From: Mucilaginibacter sp.
Lineage (GTDB): Bacteria > Bacteroidota > Bacteroidia > Sphingobacteriales > Sphingobacteriaceae
Reading direction: 5' to 3'
Assembly: GCA_028287895.1 (NCBI GenBank)
Contig: JAQBOV010000080.1
Span: forward strand, 1-33,830
DNA: 33,830 bases
In this document: piece by piece, positions 1 through 8,430 of the stretch
Layout: every line of letters starts with the position of its first letter
Position numbering within the stretch: position 1 is the first letter of the stretch
The notes under the pieces: model-generated
Told to the model about the DNA's origin: nothing
Databases searched by the model: none
What the model saw: only the letters and a program-made list of their open reading frames with translations
Position numbers and translations under genes: made by a program

Positions 1-101
1 TGATCTATGTGGCTCAAAAAGTAGCCGATCTGCATCAAACAAGCCTGGAAACTGTGGCGGCTGTTACTACCGCAAATTCAAAAGTTGTTTTTGGTGTATG
101 A
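1..101 (+). CDS. TatD family hydrolase, C-terminal fragment
   Basis: The window opens inside a reading frame that ends with TGA at 99-101. The 32 visible residues include VAQKVADLHQTSLETVAAVT followed by TANSKVVFGV. This is the usual C-terminal helix of TatD-type metal-dependent deoxyribonucleases (pattern A-x-K-I-A-x-L-H ... T-x-N-S-x-x-x-F-G). None of the metal-binding residues lie in the window, so activity cannot be judged. It is 45 bp upstream of the asparaginase gene and on the same strand, so the two may be co-transcribed. The family call rests on the tail only. Confidence 0.72.
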   Translation, partial: IYVAQKVADLHQTSLETVAAVTTANSKVVFGV

Positions 102-146
102 ACCATTTTTATATTTACATTTATTATTCAGCTTAATCCCCAATTC

Positions 147-1166
147 ATGAGCCAGATATTGATCATCTATACCGGCGGGACAATCGGTATGATGAGCGAC
201 CCAAAAACAAAGGTGCTCCGCCCAATCAACTTTGAGCAGATCATGGAGAATGTGCCTGAACTGGAAAAGCTGAACTGCAAGATCATGGTGCATTCGTTCG
301 AGCAGATCATTGACTCATCCAATATGAACCCGGAGATATGGAGTGAGCTGGCTCATCTGATTAAGGACAATTATGATCATGTTGACGGCTTTGTCATACT
401 ACATGGGTCAGATACCATGGCCTTTACCGCTTCGGCACTAAGCTTTATGCTTGAAAACCTGGCTAAGCCGGTCATATTCACCGGTTCGCAATTGCCGATC
501 AGCGCTATACGTACGGACGCGAAGGAAAACCTGATGACTTCGATAGAGATAGCAAAAGCCAAAAAGCATGAGCGCTCGCGCGTGCCGGAGGTATGCATTT
601 ATTTTGACTACAAACTATTCAGGGGGAACCGGGCGTTTAAATATAACTCTTCTAAATTTGAAGCCTTCCGCTCGCCCAACTATCCCATACTGGCTGAATC
701 GGGCGTGCATTTAAAGTTCAGCATCAATGACATAAGGCAACCCATAGACGCGCCGTTTACCGTGCACCGCGACCTGGTAAGTGATGTTGCTGTGTTGAAA
801 TTATATCCGGGTATCAGTCCTAAGGTAGTGGAAACCATCCTCAATGCCGATGTACGCGGTATAGTAATGGAAACCTTTGGCGCGGGTAATACCACAACCG
901 ATAAATGGTTTACCGACCTGCTAAAAAATGCGATCAACAGCGGCAAAGTGATCCTTGATATTTCGCAATGCAAAGTCGGTACGGTTGAACTGGGCCGCTA
1001 CGAAACCAGTAAGGAGCTAAAAGATATGGGCGTGGCCAATGGCTATGACATGACTTACGAAGCCGCTATCACCAAAATGATGTATCTGCTGGGCCAATAC
1101 CGCGAACCATTAATGATAAAGGAGCTGTTGGAAACAGATTTGAGGGGCGAATTGACGGTATCCTGA
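147..1166 (+). CDS. ansA: Type I (cytoplasmic) L-asparaginase
   Basis: This enzyme hydrolyses L-asparagine to aspartate and ammonia. At 339 residues it has the usual type I length and no signal peptide, so it should act in the cytoplasm. The N-terminal motif TGGTIGM places the first catalytic Thr at residue 12. The second motif is HGSDTMAFTAS (residues 86-96), with Asp89 as the expected partner; Ser88 stands where E. coli AnsA has Thr91, a conservative hydroxyl replacement. SSNMNPEIW and the C-terminal LRGEL are also typical. The ATG at 147 immediately precedes the conserved beta-strand, leaving no room for a different start. It follows the TatD-like gene by 45 bp. No regulator is evident. 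Confidence 0.95.
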   Translation: MSQILIIYTGGTIGMMSDPKTKVLRPINFEQIMENVPELEKLNCKIMVHSFEQIIDSSNMNPEIWSELAHLIKDNYDHVDGFVILHGSDTMAFTASALSFMLENLAKPVIFTGSQLPISAIRTDAKENLMTSIEIAKAKKHERSRVPEVCIYFDYKLFRGNRAFKYNSSKFEAFRSPNYPILAESGVHLKFSINDIRQPIDAPFTVHRDLVSDVAVLKLYPGISPKVVETILNADVRGIVMETFGAGNTTTDKWFTDLLKNAINSGKVILDISQCKVGTVELGRYETSKELKDMGVANGYDMTYEAAITKMMYLLGQYREPLMIKELLETDLRGELTVS

Positions 1167-1412
1167 TGTTTTTAACAATCTGATCACATTTACCCGCAAA
1201 TACCCCAGTCGAACCTTTTAGCAATTCGTTGCCTCGTGGAGTGAACCCGTTTCCGTTTCTCAGCGAATTGAATTTTTGTGAATGTCAGTACCGTAAATTC
1301 CATTTTAGTGAATAGGTGTTTACCTACTGTTGGTCGGATTTTCGGTCAGTATAAATTTAAGGAAGAATATTAGGGCACTAACAAAGCCGCATTTATTTTA
1401 AGGGTACTATTG

Positions 1413-1439
1413 TTTAACAGCCTGTTAAATTTTGTTAAA
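1413..1439. promoter_or_regulatory. Inverted plus direct TGTTAAA repeats, candidate operator
   Basis: TTTAACA (1413-1419) and TGTTAAA (1423-1429) form a perfect inverted repeat around GCC. A third copy, TGTTAAA, follows at 1433-1439. The three start points are exactly 10 bp apart, about one helical turn, so all face the same side of DNA. The array ends about 37 bp before the -7 box of the permease gene, where an activator would sit. No regulator is known to me for this motif. Confidence 0.4.
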
Positions 1440-1475
1440 CCCATGGTTTGGAGTGTTATTGTCATACAAACCTGC

Positions 1476-1483
1476 TACTTTTG
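1476..1483 (+). promoter_or_regulatory. -7 promoter box (TAnnTTTG) of the permease gene
   Basis: TACTTTTG matches the Bacteroidota primary sigma -7 consensus TAnnTTTG exactly. It lies 17 bp before the ATG at 1501 and so argues that translation starts there, not at 1432. A convincing -33 TTG at the usual distance is not present: TTG at 1459 is too close and TTG at 1448 is somewhat too far. Confidence 0.55.
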
Positions 1484-1500
1484 AATATAACCTGATCGTT

Positions 1501-3942
1501 ATGCTCAAAACCTGTATCAAACTCGCCCTGCGCAATCTTTGGAAACGCAAAACAAGCACGATCATCAACATTTTAGGCTTGGCCATTGGTTTAACCTGTT
1601 GTGCTTTAGTATTTCTGTTTTTCCAGCATGAATTGAGCTTTGATAAGGGCTTTGATAACGGGCAGGATATTTACCGGGTAACTTCTACTTTTAAGGATGG
1701 CGCCAGGGCCCCTACCGTTGGGCTGCCCTATGCTAAAAACCTAAAAAGCGAAATACCGGAGATTGAACAGGTTAGCCGCCTTGACGCTACAAATGGTGCT
1801 ACCATTGTTCAGGCACAGGGTGCAGGCAATCCAACACCCTATATGGAAGATTCAGGTTATTGGGTTGATCCGGAGTTTTTCAAAGTGCTTTCCTTTCATT
1901 TTTTACAGGGGGATCGTAAAAGGGCCTTTGCCGCACCAAATACAATAGTGCTTTCGCAATCGCTGGCAAAAAAGCTTTTTAAACAGGTGTATCCTATCGG
2001 CAGAACGTTAAAGGCCGGCAGTACCATTTATACCATCACAGGGGTTTTTAAGGAAGATTTTTTAAATCATATACAAGCTGATTTTTTTGCGTCAAACAAC
2101 AGCGACCACATAAGGGTGCAAATGGCGAACAATACGAGTTGGGTAGTGAACGATAACTTTTATACCTATGTTAAGTTAAAGCGTGGTAGCAACGTTGTGC
2201 AGGTAATTGAAGAATTGAATGCTTATCTTCAAAAGCATGGCGGTGCCGAAATGAAGGCACATAGCGATCATATAACCAACTCCTTACAGCCGCTTAAGGA
2301 GATTCATCTCAACTCTTGGCAATACGTGGATTATCTTTCCTATAAGCAGGGCAATATCAAATACCTTTACCTGCTAACTTCGATCGCCTTAGTGATCTTG
2401 TTGCTGGCTTGTATCAATTATATGAACCTTACCACAGCACAGGCGCTGAGCCGCGCACGCGAGGTAGGGGTACGCCGGGTAATGGGCGCGCCAAAGGGAT
2501 CCATCCGTTACCAGGTTTTGACCGAAACCATCACCATTAGTCTTTTTGCGCTGATTATTTCCCTGGCGCTGGCATTGCTGTTTTTACCGGTGTTTAACAA
2601 TCTTACCGGCCAGGCCCTGTCTTTCTTTGCAAAAGAAAACAGCAGTTTAATTTTATGGCTGGTGTTAATTGCCTTAACGGCCGGTATGGCGGCGGGTTTG
2701 TATCCTGCCTTTTATTTGTCGGCCTTTAAGCCTGTTAAGGTATTAAAAGGAAAGGTAAGCGATTCGGCGGGTATGTTTAGTATACGTAAAGTATTAATTG
2801 TATCGCAATTCATTATTTCAACCTGCCTGATATTTGCCACCATTGTTATATGGAATCAGCTGCATTTTATGCTTAATGCGGAAACCGGGTTTGACCAGGA
2901 CCAGCAAATGGTGCTAAATCTCAACGGCGCACAGGCTCAAAAAAACAGCACATTACTGGTCAAACAGCTTGCTGATAATGTAAAGTTTAAATCGGTGACC
3001 AAAGCAACTGCACCCTTAATATCGGGTGATATGAATTTGTATCCGGCTGAAAAAACGATTAATGAGAAGCAAATCGTTTTCTTTGACTTTGCCGATGAAA
3101 ATTATTTGAACACACTCGGCCTGAAGCTGATTTCGGGCAGCAATTTTCCCCCGGAGGTGTTTACCAATACCGATATGCAGCAGGACATGGAACTTCACGA
3201 CTTTGGCCGGCAGGTAATTTTAAATGAGGAAGCTGCAAAGTCATTAGGATTTGATCCGTACACTGCACCCGGAAAATATGTATCACACCTGCATAACGGC
3301 GTGGTTTATCATTACAAAATAGCAGGTGTGGTTAAGAATTACCATTACTTTTCCTTGCATGCGGTGATAGGACCATGTGCCATTATGAATATAAATCCTT
3401 TAAGGTGCACTACCATTGTTGCAAAAATTGATGGTCAGCATATTCCGGCTGCCATTCGGTACGCTTCCAATCAATGGAAGAAGTTGAACCCGGATGCTCC
3501 TTTTTCCTATGGGTTTTTGAATGAGATTTTCCAGGCAGATTATGTGCAAGATCGGCGCGAGCAAACGATGATCGGTATTTTTACAGCAATGGCAATCTTT
3601 ATTTCATGCCTTGGCCTGCTGGGACTGATCACCTATACAGTGGCGCAAAAGGCGCGCCAAATCGGTATACGCAAGGTGGTAGGGGCCAGTGTGGCCAATA
3701 TTGTTATGCTGTTTTGTAAGCAATATCTCGGTTTTGTGCTCCTTGCCAATAGCATCGCCCTGCCCTTGGCATGGTATTTTATGAGCAACTGGTTGCACGG
3801 TTTCCCTTACCGTACCGGTATTAGCTGGTGGGTGTTCGCCCTGTCCCTGTCCGCCGGGGTGACCATCGCCTTTTGCACCATCGCCTTTAAAACGATCAAA
3901 GCGGCAGCTGCCAACCCGGTGACGAGTTTAAGGATGGAATAG
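1501..3942 (+). CDS. FtsX/MacB-like ABC transporter permease (orphan)
   Basis: A large inner-membrane permease of the FtsX/MacB superfamily, 813 residues from the preferred start. The order is: membrane segment near residues 20-40 (after KLALRNLWKRKTSTIINI); a periplasmic MacB_PCD-type domain; a three-helix FtsX core with AREVGVRRVMGA; a second periplasmic domain; and a second FtsX core with ARQIGIRKVVGASVANI, ending in NPVTSLRME. This duplicated eight-helix form is common in Bacteroidota. Relatives move lipids, peptides or antibiotics, or transmit signals, using a separate ATPase. No ATPase gene is nearby, so the partner and substrate are unknown. The start at 1501 is chosen because MLKTCIKLALRNL is the canonical beginning and a -7 box lies just upstream; an in-frame ATG at 1432 would add 23 unsupported residues. 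Confidence 0.88.
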   Translation: MLKTCIKLALRNLWKRKTSTIINILGLAIGLTCCALVFLFFQHELSFDKGFDNGQDIYRVTSTFKDGARAPTVGLPYAKNLKSEIPEIEQVSRLDATNGATIVQAQGAGNPTPYMEDSGYWVDPEFFKVLSFHFLQGDRKRAFAAPNTIVLSQSLAKKLFKQVYPIGRTLKAGSTIYTITGVFKEDFLNHIQADFFASNNSDHIRVQMANNTSWVVNDNFYTYVKLKRGSNVVQVIEELNAYLQKHGGAEMKAHSDHITNSLQPLKEIHLNSWQYVDYLSYKQGNIKYLYLLTSIALVILLLACINYMNLTTAQALSRAREVGVRRVMGAPKGSIRYQVLTETITISLFALIISLALALLFLPVFNNLTGQALSFFAKENSSLILWLVLIALTAGMAAGLYPAFYLSAFKPVKVLKGKVSDSAGMFSIRKVLIVSQFIISTCLIFATIVIWNQLHFMLNAETGFDQDQQMVLNLNGAQAQKNSTLLVKQLADNVKFKSVTKATAPLISGDMNLYPAEKTINEKQIVFFDFADENYLNTLGLKLISGSNFPPEVFTNTDMQQDMELHDFGRQVILNEEAAKSLGFDPYTAPGKYVSHLHNGVVYHYKIAGVVKNYHYFSLHAVIGPCAIMNINPLRCTTIVAKIDGQHIPAAIRYASNQWKKLNPDAPFSYGFLNEIFQADYVQDRREQTMIGIFTAMAIFISCLGLLGLITYTVAQKARQIGIRKVVGASVANIVMLFCKQYLGFVLLANSIALPLAWYFMSNWLHGFPYRTGISWWVFALSLSAGVTIAFCTIAFKTIKAAAANPVTSLRME

Positions 3943-4003
3943 CGTGGCAGGTAATGATAGTGAGCGGGCATTTAAATCTGCCAGTCCAGGAAGCGATTGT
4001 ATC

Positions 4004-4032
4004 GGGCGGGTGCAGTAAAAGCTGCACCGCCC
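4004..4032. terminator. GC-rich hairpin between convergent genes
   Basis: GGGCGGGTGCAG (4004-4015) pairs with CTGCACCGCCC (4022-4032) with one bulged G and a six-base loop. It sits between the rightward permease and the leftward efflux operon. There is no T-run right after it on either strand, so it is a stable hairpin that may block polymerase or protect 3' ends, not a textbook intrinsic terminator. Confidence 0.5.
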
Positions 4033-4040
4033 TCAACAAT

Positions 4041-4070
4041 ACTAGATACTCTAGGGGTATTAGTCTCTTT
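4041..4070 (+). terminator. Weak intrinsic terminator candidate for the permease gene
   Basis: ACTA-ATAC (4041-4049, with a bulged G) can pair with GTATTAGT (4057-4064). The sequence CTCTTTTATT follows. The stem is AT-rich and short. It immediately precedes the end of the opposing RND gene at 4073. Confidence 0.35.
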
Positions 4071-4072
4071 TA

Positions 4073-7000
4073 TTAAATCAGGCCGAGATGCCCGCGTTCA
4101 ACCCTTTTGCGATAAGCCCAATAGAATATGATCGGGAAAATAAACAGGTTAAATGTTGTATTGGTAATCAAACCGCCAATGACTACAATAGCCAAAGGTT
4201 TGGAAGCCTCTGAGCCGATACCATTTGATATGGCTGCCGGTAATAATCCAATCGCGGCCATCATGGCCGTCATCACAACTGCACGTAAACGATCTTTAAC
4301 ACCCAGCCTTATCGCATCGGAAAACCTGAGGGCGGAGTGAAATCTCAGCTCTTTAATATTGGCTTTGAATTTGGTGATCAGGATAACTCCGTTTTGCACG
4401 CAAATGCCAAACAGCGCGATAAAGCCAATACCTGCCGAAATATTAAAGTTTACACCCGTGATCAGCAGCGCCAGTATGCCCCCCGCGATAGCAAAGGGCA
4501 CATTGTTTAATACCAGGAGCGAATCGGTGAAGTTGCCGAAGAGTATAAACAGGATGAAGAAAATGATCAATAAGCTGATAGGTACCACCTGTGCCAGCCT
4601 GGCTGATGCTCTCTGCTGGTTCTCAAAATCGCCGGCCCATTCCAGAAAATATCCCTTCGGTAATTTTATTTGTGCGTTCACTTTACGCTGAGCCTCCCCG
4701 ATGGTACTGCCCATGTCTCGGCCGCGAATAGAAAATTTAATGGCTCCATAGCGTTTATGCGCGTCGCGATAGATCATACTGATACCGGTGGTCTTTGTAA
4801 TGTCTGCGATTTCGCGCAGAGGAACTTTATTGCCGCTGATAGATGGTACGCGCAGGTCGCCAATGGATTGCGTATTATTCCTGAAATCTTCGGGATAGCG
4901 TATACGCAGATCGAATTTACGCTCGCCTTCGTATATCTGTGTAGCCGCTTTACCGCCAATAGCAGTTTCAATAACGGCGTTGGCATCCGCTGCCTCTACA
5001 CCATACTGGGCCATCTTTGCCTGGTTTAAGTTGATCTGCAATTCGGGCTGGCCCATATCGCGCAACACGCCCAGGTCTTCTATTCCCTTTACACCCTTTA
5101 GTATATTATAAATGCTGTCTTCCCGGCTCTCGATGAATTTGTAATCATCGCCGAACATTTTCACCACAATGGAACCTTTTACACCCGATACCGCTTCCTC
5201 CACGTTATCAGAAATCGGCTGAGAGAAGTTAAGATCAATACCCGGGAAAAATTTAAGCTTTTCCTGCATGCGGCGTATCAGCTCTTCTTTGGTCTCATTG
5301 CGCCCCCATTTATCCTGGGGATAGATATCTACGTGAAATTCTATATTATAAAAGCCTGTAGCGTCGGTACCGTCATTCGGCCTGCCGGTTTGCGACAGCA
5401 CTTGTTTTACCTCTGAAAAGCTGAGAAATATCCGACGCATTTCATTCGCCAGTTTTACCGACTCCCCCAGTGAAGTGCTTAATGGCCCGGTTGCTCTTAC
5501 ATAAATAGATCCTTCATTCAGTTCCGGTAAAAACTCTGTTCCAAGCAATTCAAAACAGGCCAGGCACATAAATAAAGTGATTAGTGTAAACGGCAGCATT
5601 ATTTTTCGGAATTTAAAACACCAGGAATAGATTTGCATGCAAATCCGGGTTACGAACTCAACAAAGACATTGTGCTTTTCCCTGACGTTTTTATTGAGCA
5701 AAACACTGGCAAATACCGGCACGAACGTGAAGGTGAGAATAAGGGCGCCTAATAATGCAAAGCCCAGTGTCCAGGCCAGCGGCGAGAACATTTTACCTTC
5801 TACCTTTTGAAAACTGAAGATCGGCAGCAAACCGGTAATGATGATCAGCTTGGCAAAAAATATGCCCTTGCCATTTACCAGGCAAGCTTGTTTAATTAAA
5901 CCCAGCTTGCTTAGCCCGTTATATTTATCCATGCCAACTTCCCTGGCCCGGTGGTCAAGCACCACAAAAATTCCTTCCACCATTACCACGGCGCCGTCAA
6001 TGATGATACCGAAGTCGATAGCGCCCATCGATAACAAGTTGGCCGACATGCCTTTTAATTTGAGGCAGATAAATGCAAATAATAAGGCCAGCGGGATAAT
6101 GAGCGACACGATGAGCGTAGTGCGCCAGTCGGCCATAAAAAGGAATACAATAACAGTCACAAAGATGATCCCTTCAAACATGTTGTGCAACACCGTATGT
6201 GTGGCGAAGTTCACCAGGTCCTCGCGGTCATAAAAGGTTCTGATCTTTACATCCGAAGGCAAAATATTGTAGTTCAGGTCGTGAATCTTTTCCTTCAAAT
6301 TCTGGATCACTACGCTTGGGTTCTCTCCCTTGCGCATTACAACGATCCCTTCCACCACATCAGGATCTCTGTCGCGGCCTACTTGCCCAAGTCTGGGCAA
6401 GGCCGATTCCGTTACCTCGCCTATAGTTTTTACATAAATAGGTGTGCCCTTGACGTTATTAATGACGACATTTTTGATCTCATCAATATTATTCAGCAAG
6501 CCAATGCCACGTACCACATAGGCCTGGCCGCTCTGCTCTATCACGTCGCCGCCTACGTTTACATTGCTTTTAGAAACCGCTTCATACAGTTCAAGCGCCG
6601 AAACACCATATTGCAGCGCTTTTTGCGGGTCAACGGTGATCTGGTAAGTTTTTACCTCGCCGCCAAAGCTGTTGACGTCGGCTATACCCGGCACGGCGCG
6701 TATTTCGCGGTCAACGACCCAGTCTTCTATCGTTTTCAGATCACGAACCGATCTTTTATTACTTGTTAATGTAAAGCGGTAGATCTCACCCGTTGGGCCG
6801 TATGGCGGCTCTATGGAAGGGTTGACACCATCCGGCAGGTTAGCGTCGCCAATATGATTGTTGATCTGTAAGCGTGCAAAGGCATAATCCACATCATCAT
6901 CAAAAGTCACCTTTACTACCGACAGGCCGAAAAGAGAACTGGACCTGATGCTGGTTTTCTTTTCGGCGGGGTTCATGGCGATTTCCAGCGGACGGGTCAC

Positions 7001-7201
7001 AAACTTTTCAACTTCCTCAGCACTGCGGCCAGGCCATTGCGAAATGATCGTTACCGAAGTATTGGTTACATCAGGGAAGGCATCAATACTGATATTCTTA
7101 AAGCTTAGGTATCCCCCGGCAGCAAGCAAGGCGGTGACCAGGAATATAAAAAACTTATTCCTTAATGCGAATGAAAGTACCGTTTTTATGAATCGATTCA
7201 T
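4073..7201 (-). CDS. czcA: CusA/CzcA family heavy-metal efflux RND pump
   Basis: Proton-driven inner-membrane pump of a tripartite metal exporter, 1042 residues, normal for the family. The N-terminus (FALRNKFFIFLVTALL, then ISIDAFPDVTNTSVTI) is the classical start of the heavy-metal RND branch. The fourth transmembrane helix carries IDFGIIIDGAVVMVEG. Its Asp396, Asp402 and Glu409 have the D-x5-D-x6-E spacing known from CzcA (D402, D408, E415) and linked to divalent-cation (Zn, Co, Cd, Ni) exporters. The metal is therefore more likely divalent than copper, but this is inference. It is the last gene of the tolC-adaptor-pump operon, 119 bp after the adaptor, with repeat-like DNA in that gap. The two-component system upstream is the probable regulator. 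Confidence 0.93.
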   Translation of the reverse strand: MNRFIKTVLSFALRNKFFIFLVTALLAAGGYLSFKNISIDAFPDVTNTSVTIISQWPGRSAEEVEKFVTRPLEIAMNPAEKKTSIRSSSLFGLSVVKVTFDDDVDYAFARLQINNHIGDANLPDGVNPSIEPPYGPTGEIYRFTLTSNKRSVRDLKTIEDWVVDREIRAVPGIADVNSFGGEVKTYQITVDPQKALQYGVSALELYEAVSKSNVNVGGDVIEQSGQAYVVRGIGLLNNIDEIKNVVINNVKGTPIYVKTIGEVTESALPRLGQVGRDRDPDVVEGIVVMRKGENPSVVIQNLKEKIHDLNYNILPSDVKIRTFYDREDLVNFATHTVLHNMFEGIIFVTVIVFLFMADWRTTLIVSLIIPLALLFAFICLKLKGMSANLLSMGAIDFGIIIDGAVVMVEGIFVVLDHRAREVGMDKYNGLSKLGLIKQACLVNGKGIFFAKLIIITGLLPIFSFQKVEGKMFSPLAWTLGFALLGALILTFTFVPVFASVLLNKNVREKHNVFVEFVTRICMQIYSWCFKFRKIMLPFTLITLFMCLACFELLGTEFLPELNEGSIYVRATGPLSTSLGESVKLANEMRRIFLSFSEVKQVLSQTGRPNDGTDATGFYNIEFHVDIYPQDKWGRNETKEELIRRMQEKLKFFPGIDLNFSQPISDNVEEAVSGVKGSIVVKMFGDDYKFIESREDSIYNILKGVKGIEDLGVLRDMGQPELQINLNQAKMAQYGVEAADANAVIETAIGGKAATQIYEGERKFDLRIRYPEDFRNNTQSIGDLRVPSISGNKVPLREIADITKTTGISMIYRDAHKRYGAIKFSIRGRDMGSTIGEAQRKVNAQIKLPKGYFLEWAGDFENQQRASARLAQVVPISLLIIFFILFILFGNFTDSLLVLNNVPFAIAGGILALLITGVNFNISAGIGFIALFGICVQNGVILITKFKANIKELRFHSALRFSDAIRLGVKDRLRAVVMTAMMAAIGLLPAAISNGIGSEASKPLAIVVIGGLITNTTFNLFIFPIIFYWAYRKRVERGHLGLI

Positions 7202-7210
7202 TTTTTTATG

Positions 7211-7237
7211 TCGAATTTCGAATGTTCGATTTCGAAT
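7211..7237. repeat. Tandem TTCGAA-rich repeat in the operon gap
   Basis: TCGAATTTCGAAT (7211-7223) is followed after one base by the near copy TTCGATTTCGAAT (7225-7237). Both are rich in the palindrome TTCGAA. They sit directly before the start codon of the RND pump, inside the efflux operon. They could form mRNA structure around the ribosome-binding region or be part of a dispersed intergenic repeat; the window alone cannot tell. Confidence 0.45.
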
Positions 7238-7280
7238 TTATTCTTTAGTTAACTTGCTATAAGTTTTAAACCCGCTAAGT

Positions 7281-7310
7281 CTTCCCCCTCACTTCCTGGG
7301 GAGGGGGAAG
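7281..7310. repeat. Perfect 10-bp C/G-tract inverted repeat
   Basis: CTTCCCCCTC (7281-7290) and GAGGGGGAAG (7301-7310) are perfect complements around a ten-base loop. The hairpin lies just after the adaptor stop codon, within the operon. Neither strand has a following T-run, so a simple terminator is unlikely. An mRNA-processing hairpin or a REP-like dispersed element is possible. Confidence 0.5.
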
Positions 7311-7320
7311 AGGCTTCAGA

Positions 7321-8424
7321 TCAGTCTTTCAACGACTCATACAGATAAACTTGCCTTGATGCCACTATACGGTCACCAGGCTTTAGTCCCGAACGGATGT
7401 ATGCCCGGTCTTCAACCTTTTTGGCGATATCCACCTGCTGGATACGGGCATGTGCCTTACCATCAACCAGCACTACATAGTTCTTATCGTTATCAAATAT
7501 GAGCGCACGGGTATTGATGACAGGCAGGCTTTCGCCCGATTTTGCCTTAATGGTCACGTTGGCAAACATGCCAGGTTTTAGTTTATTGCCAGGGTTAATG
7601 ATCTTTACCCTTGCCTTGATCACTTTGTTATCCGGGTCAAGCATATCATAGATCTTATCAATCTTACCTGCAAAGATCTTATCAGGATAAGACAGCGTAG
7701 TGATCTTAACCGGGTCGCCTGTTTGTATGTTGGCGATATCAGATTCGTAAATATTGATAAGCACATATACATCCGAAAGGTCAGCTATGGTAAACAGGTT
7801 CTGGCTATTATCCGCTCTCACCTGTGTATTATCGGCCAGGTTTTTTTCGATCACGAAACCGGATATAGGAGATTTGATAACATAACCATGAGCATTGCTT
7901 TTATTGATATTAATAACCGCCCCGGCACGACTGCTTTCAGCTACTGCTTTTTGATAGTCAGACTGCGCCTGTTCAAAATCCTTTTGCGAAGCCAGTCCGC
8001 TTTTATACAGGTCCTGGGTAGATTCAAAAGTTCTTTTAGCGCTTCTTAGGTCCGCTTCAGACGAAATGTAATCTTTTGTAAAGCCTGCCATTTCCGCACT
8101 CCTCATAATGGCTAACGTTTGCCCCTTGCCGACGACATCCCCTAACTGTACATGTACATCCTGCGCAACACCACTTACCATTGGGAAAATTTTCACCATT
8201 TTAGCTTCATCAGGTGCAATACTGCCGGTAAGGTTTATTTGCGAAAGGGCGCTGGCCTCCTTAACCGTATCTATTAAAAGGCTATTAAGCAAGGTATCCG
8301 TCACCTGGAACTTTTGCTCCTTCTGGTCATCGGCACTTTCAGCATGATGGCAGCTTTGGAGCGTTATGCCGCTAATGAGCAAAGCGAGGGTAAATACTGC
8401 GGTTTTATAGGTATAGTGTGGCAT
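7321..8424 (-). CDS. RND efflux periplasmic adaptor (membrane fusion protein), lipoprotein
   Basis: The adaptor joins the inner-membrane pump to the outer-membrane channel. The N-terminus has a lipoprotein signal with the lipobox LQSC, Cys25 being the likely lipidated residue, followed by HHAES. Then come a barrel-sandwich/lipoyl half (VQLGDVVGKGQTLAIMRS), a coiled-coil hairpin (about residues 115-170, DLRSAKRTFESTQDLYKSG), the second lipoyl half (IKSPISGFVIEKNLADNTQV) and a beta-barrel (VYVLINIYESDIANIQTGD). At 367 residues it has the usual CusB/CzcB length without the extra C-terminal metal domain. It begins 6 bp after the tolC-like gene, so the two are co-transcribed. Confidence 0.92.
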   Translation of the reverse strand: MPHYTYKTAVFTLALLISGITLQSCHHAESADDQKEQKFQVTDTLLNSLLIDTVKEASALSQINLTGSIAPDEAKMVKIFPMVSGVAQDVHVQLGDVVGKGQTLAIMRSAEMAGFTKDYISSEADLRSAKRTFESTQDLYKSGLASQKDFEQAQSDYQKAVAESSRAGAVININKSNAHGYVIKSPISGFVIEKNLADNTQVRADNSQNLFTIADLSDVYVLINIYESDIANIQTGDPVKITTLSYPDKIFAGKIDKIYDMLDPDNKVIKARVKIINPGNKLKPGMFANVTIKAKSGESLPVINTRALIFDNDKNYVVLVDGKAHARIQQVDIAKKVEDRAYIRSGLKPGDRIVASRQVYLYESLKD

Positions 8425-8430
8425 AGCTAT

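Larger units (their letters stand above)
1167..1500. other. Intergenic region upstream of the permease gene
   Basis: About 330 bp without a credible gene. It is AT-rich and holds a triple TGTTAAA-type repeat (1413-1439) and a Bacteroidota-like -7 box (1476-1483), both described separately. The reading frame of the permease stays open back to 1432, but that stretch overlaps these elements and has no family resemblance. Confidence 0.6.

Noticed and set aside
1432..1500. N-terminal extension of the permease from ATG at 1432
   Set aside because: It would overlap the promoter box and repeats and adds residues foreign to the family; 1501 is preferred.
4128..5029. Several plus-strand frames of 70-119 codons antisense to the RND pump
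   Set aside because: They are shadows of the 1042-residue pump gene; compositions are odd and no family features are seen.
6185..6769. 194-codon plus-strand frame antisense to the RND pump
   Set aside because: Long, but it lies fully within a conserved opposite gene, lacks a promoter and resembles nothing known.
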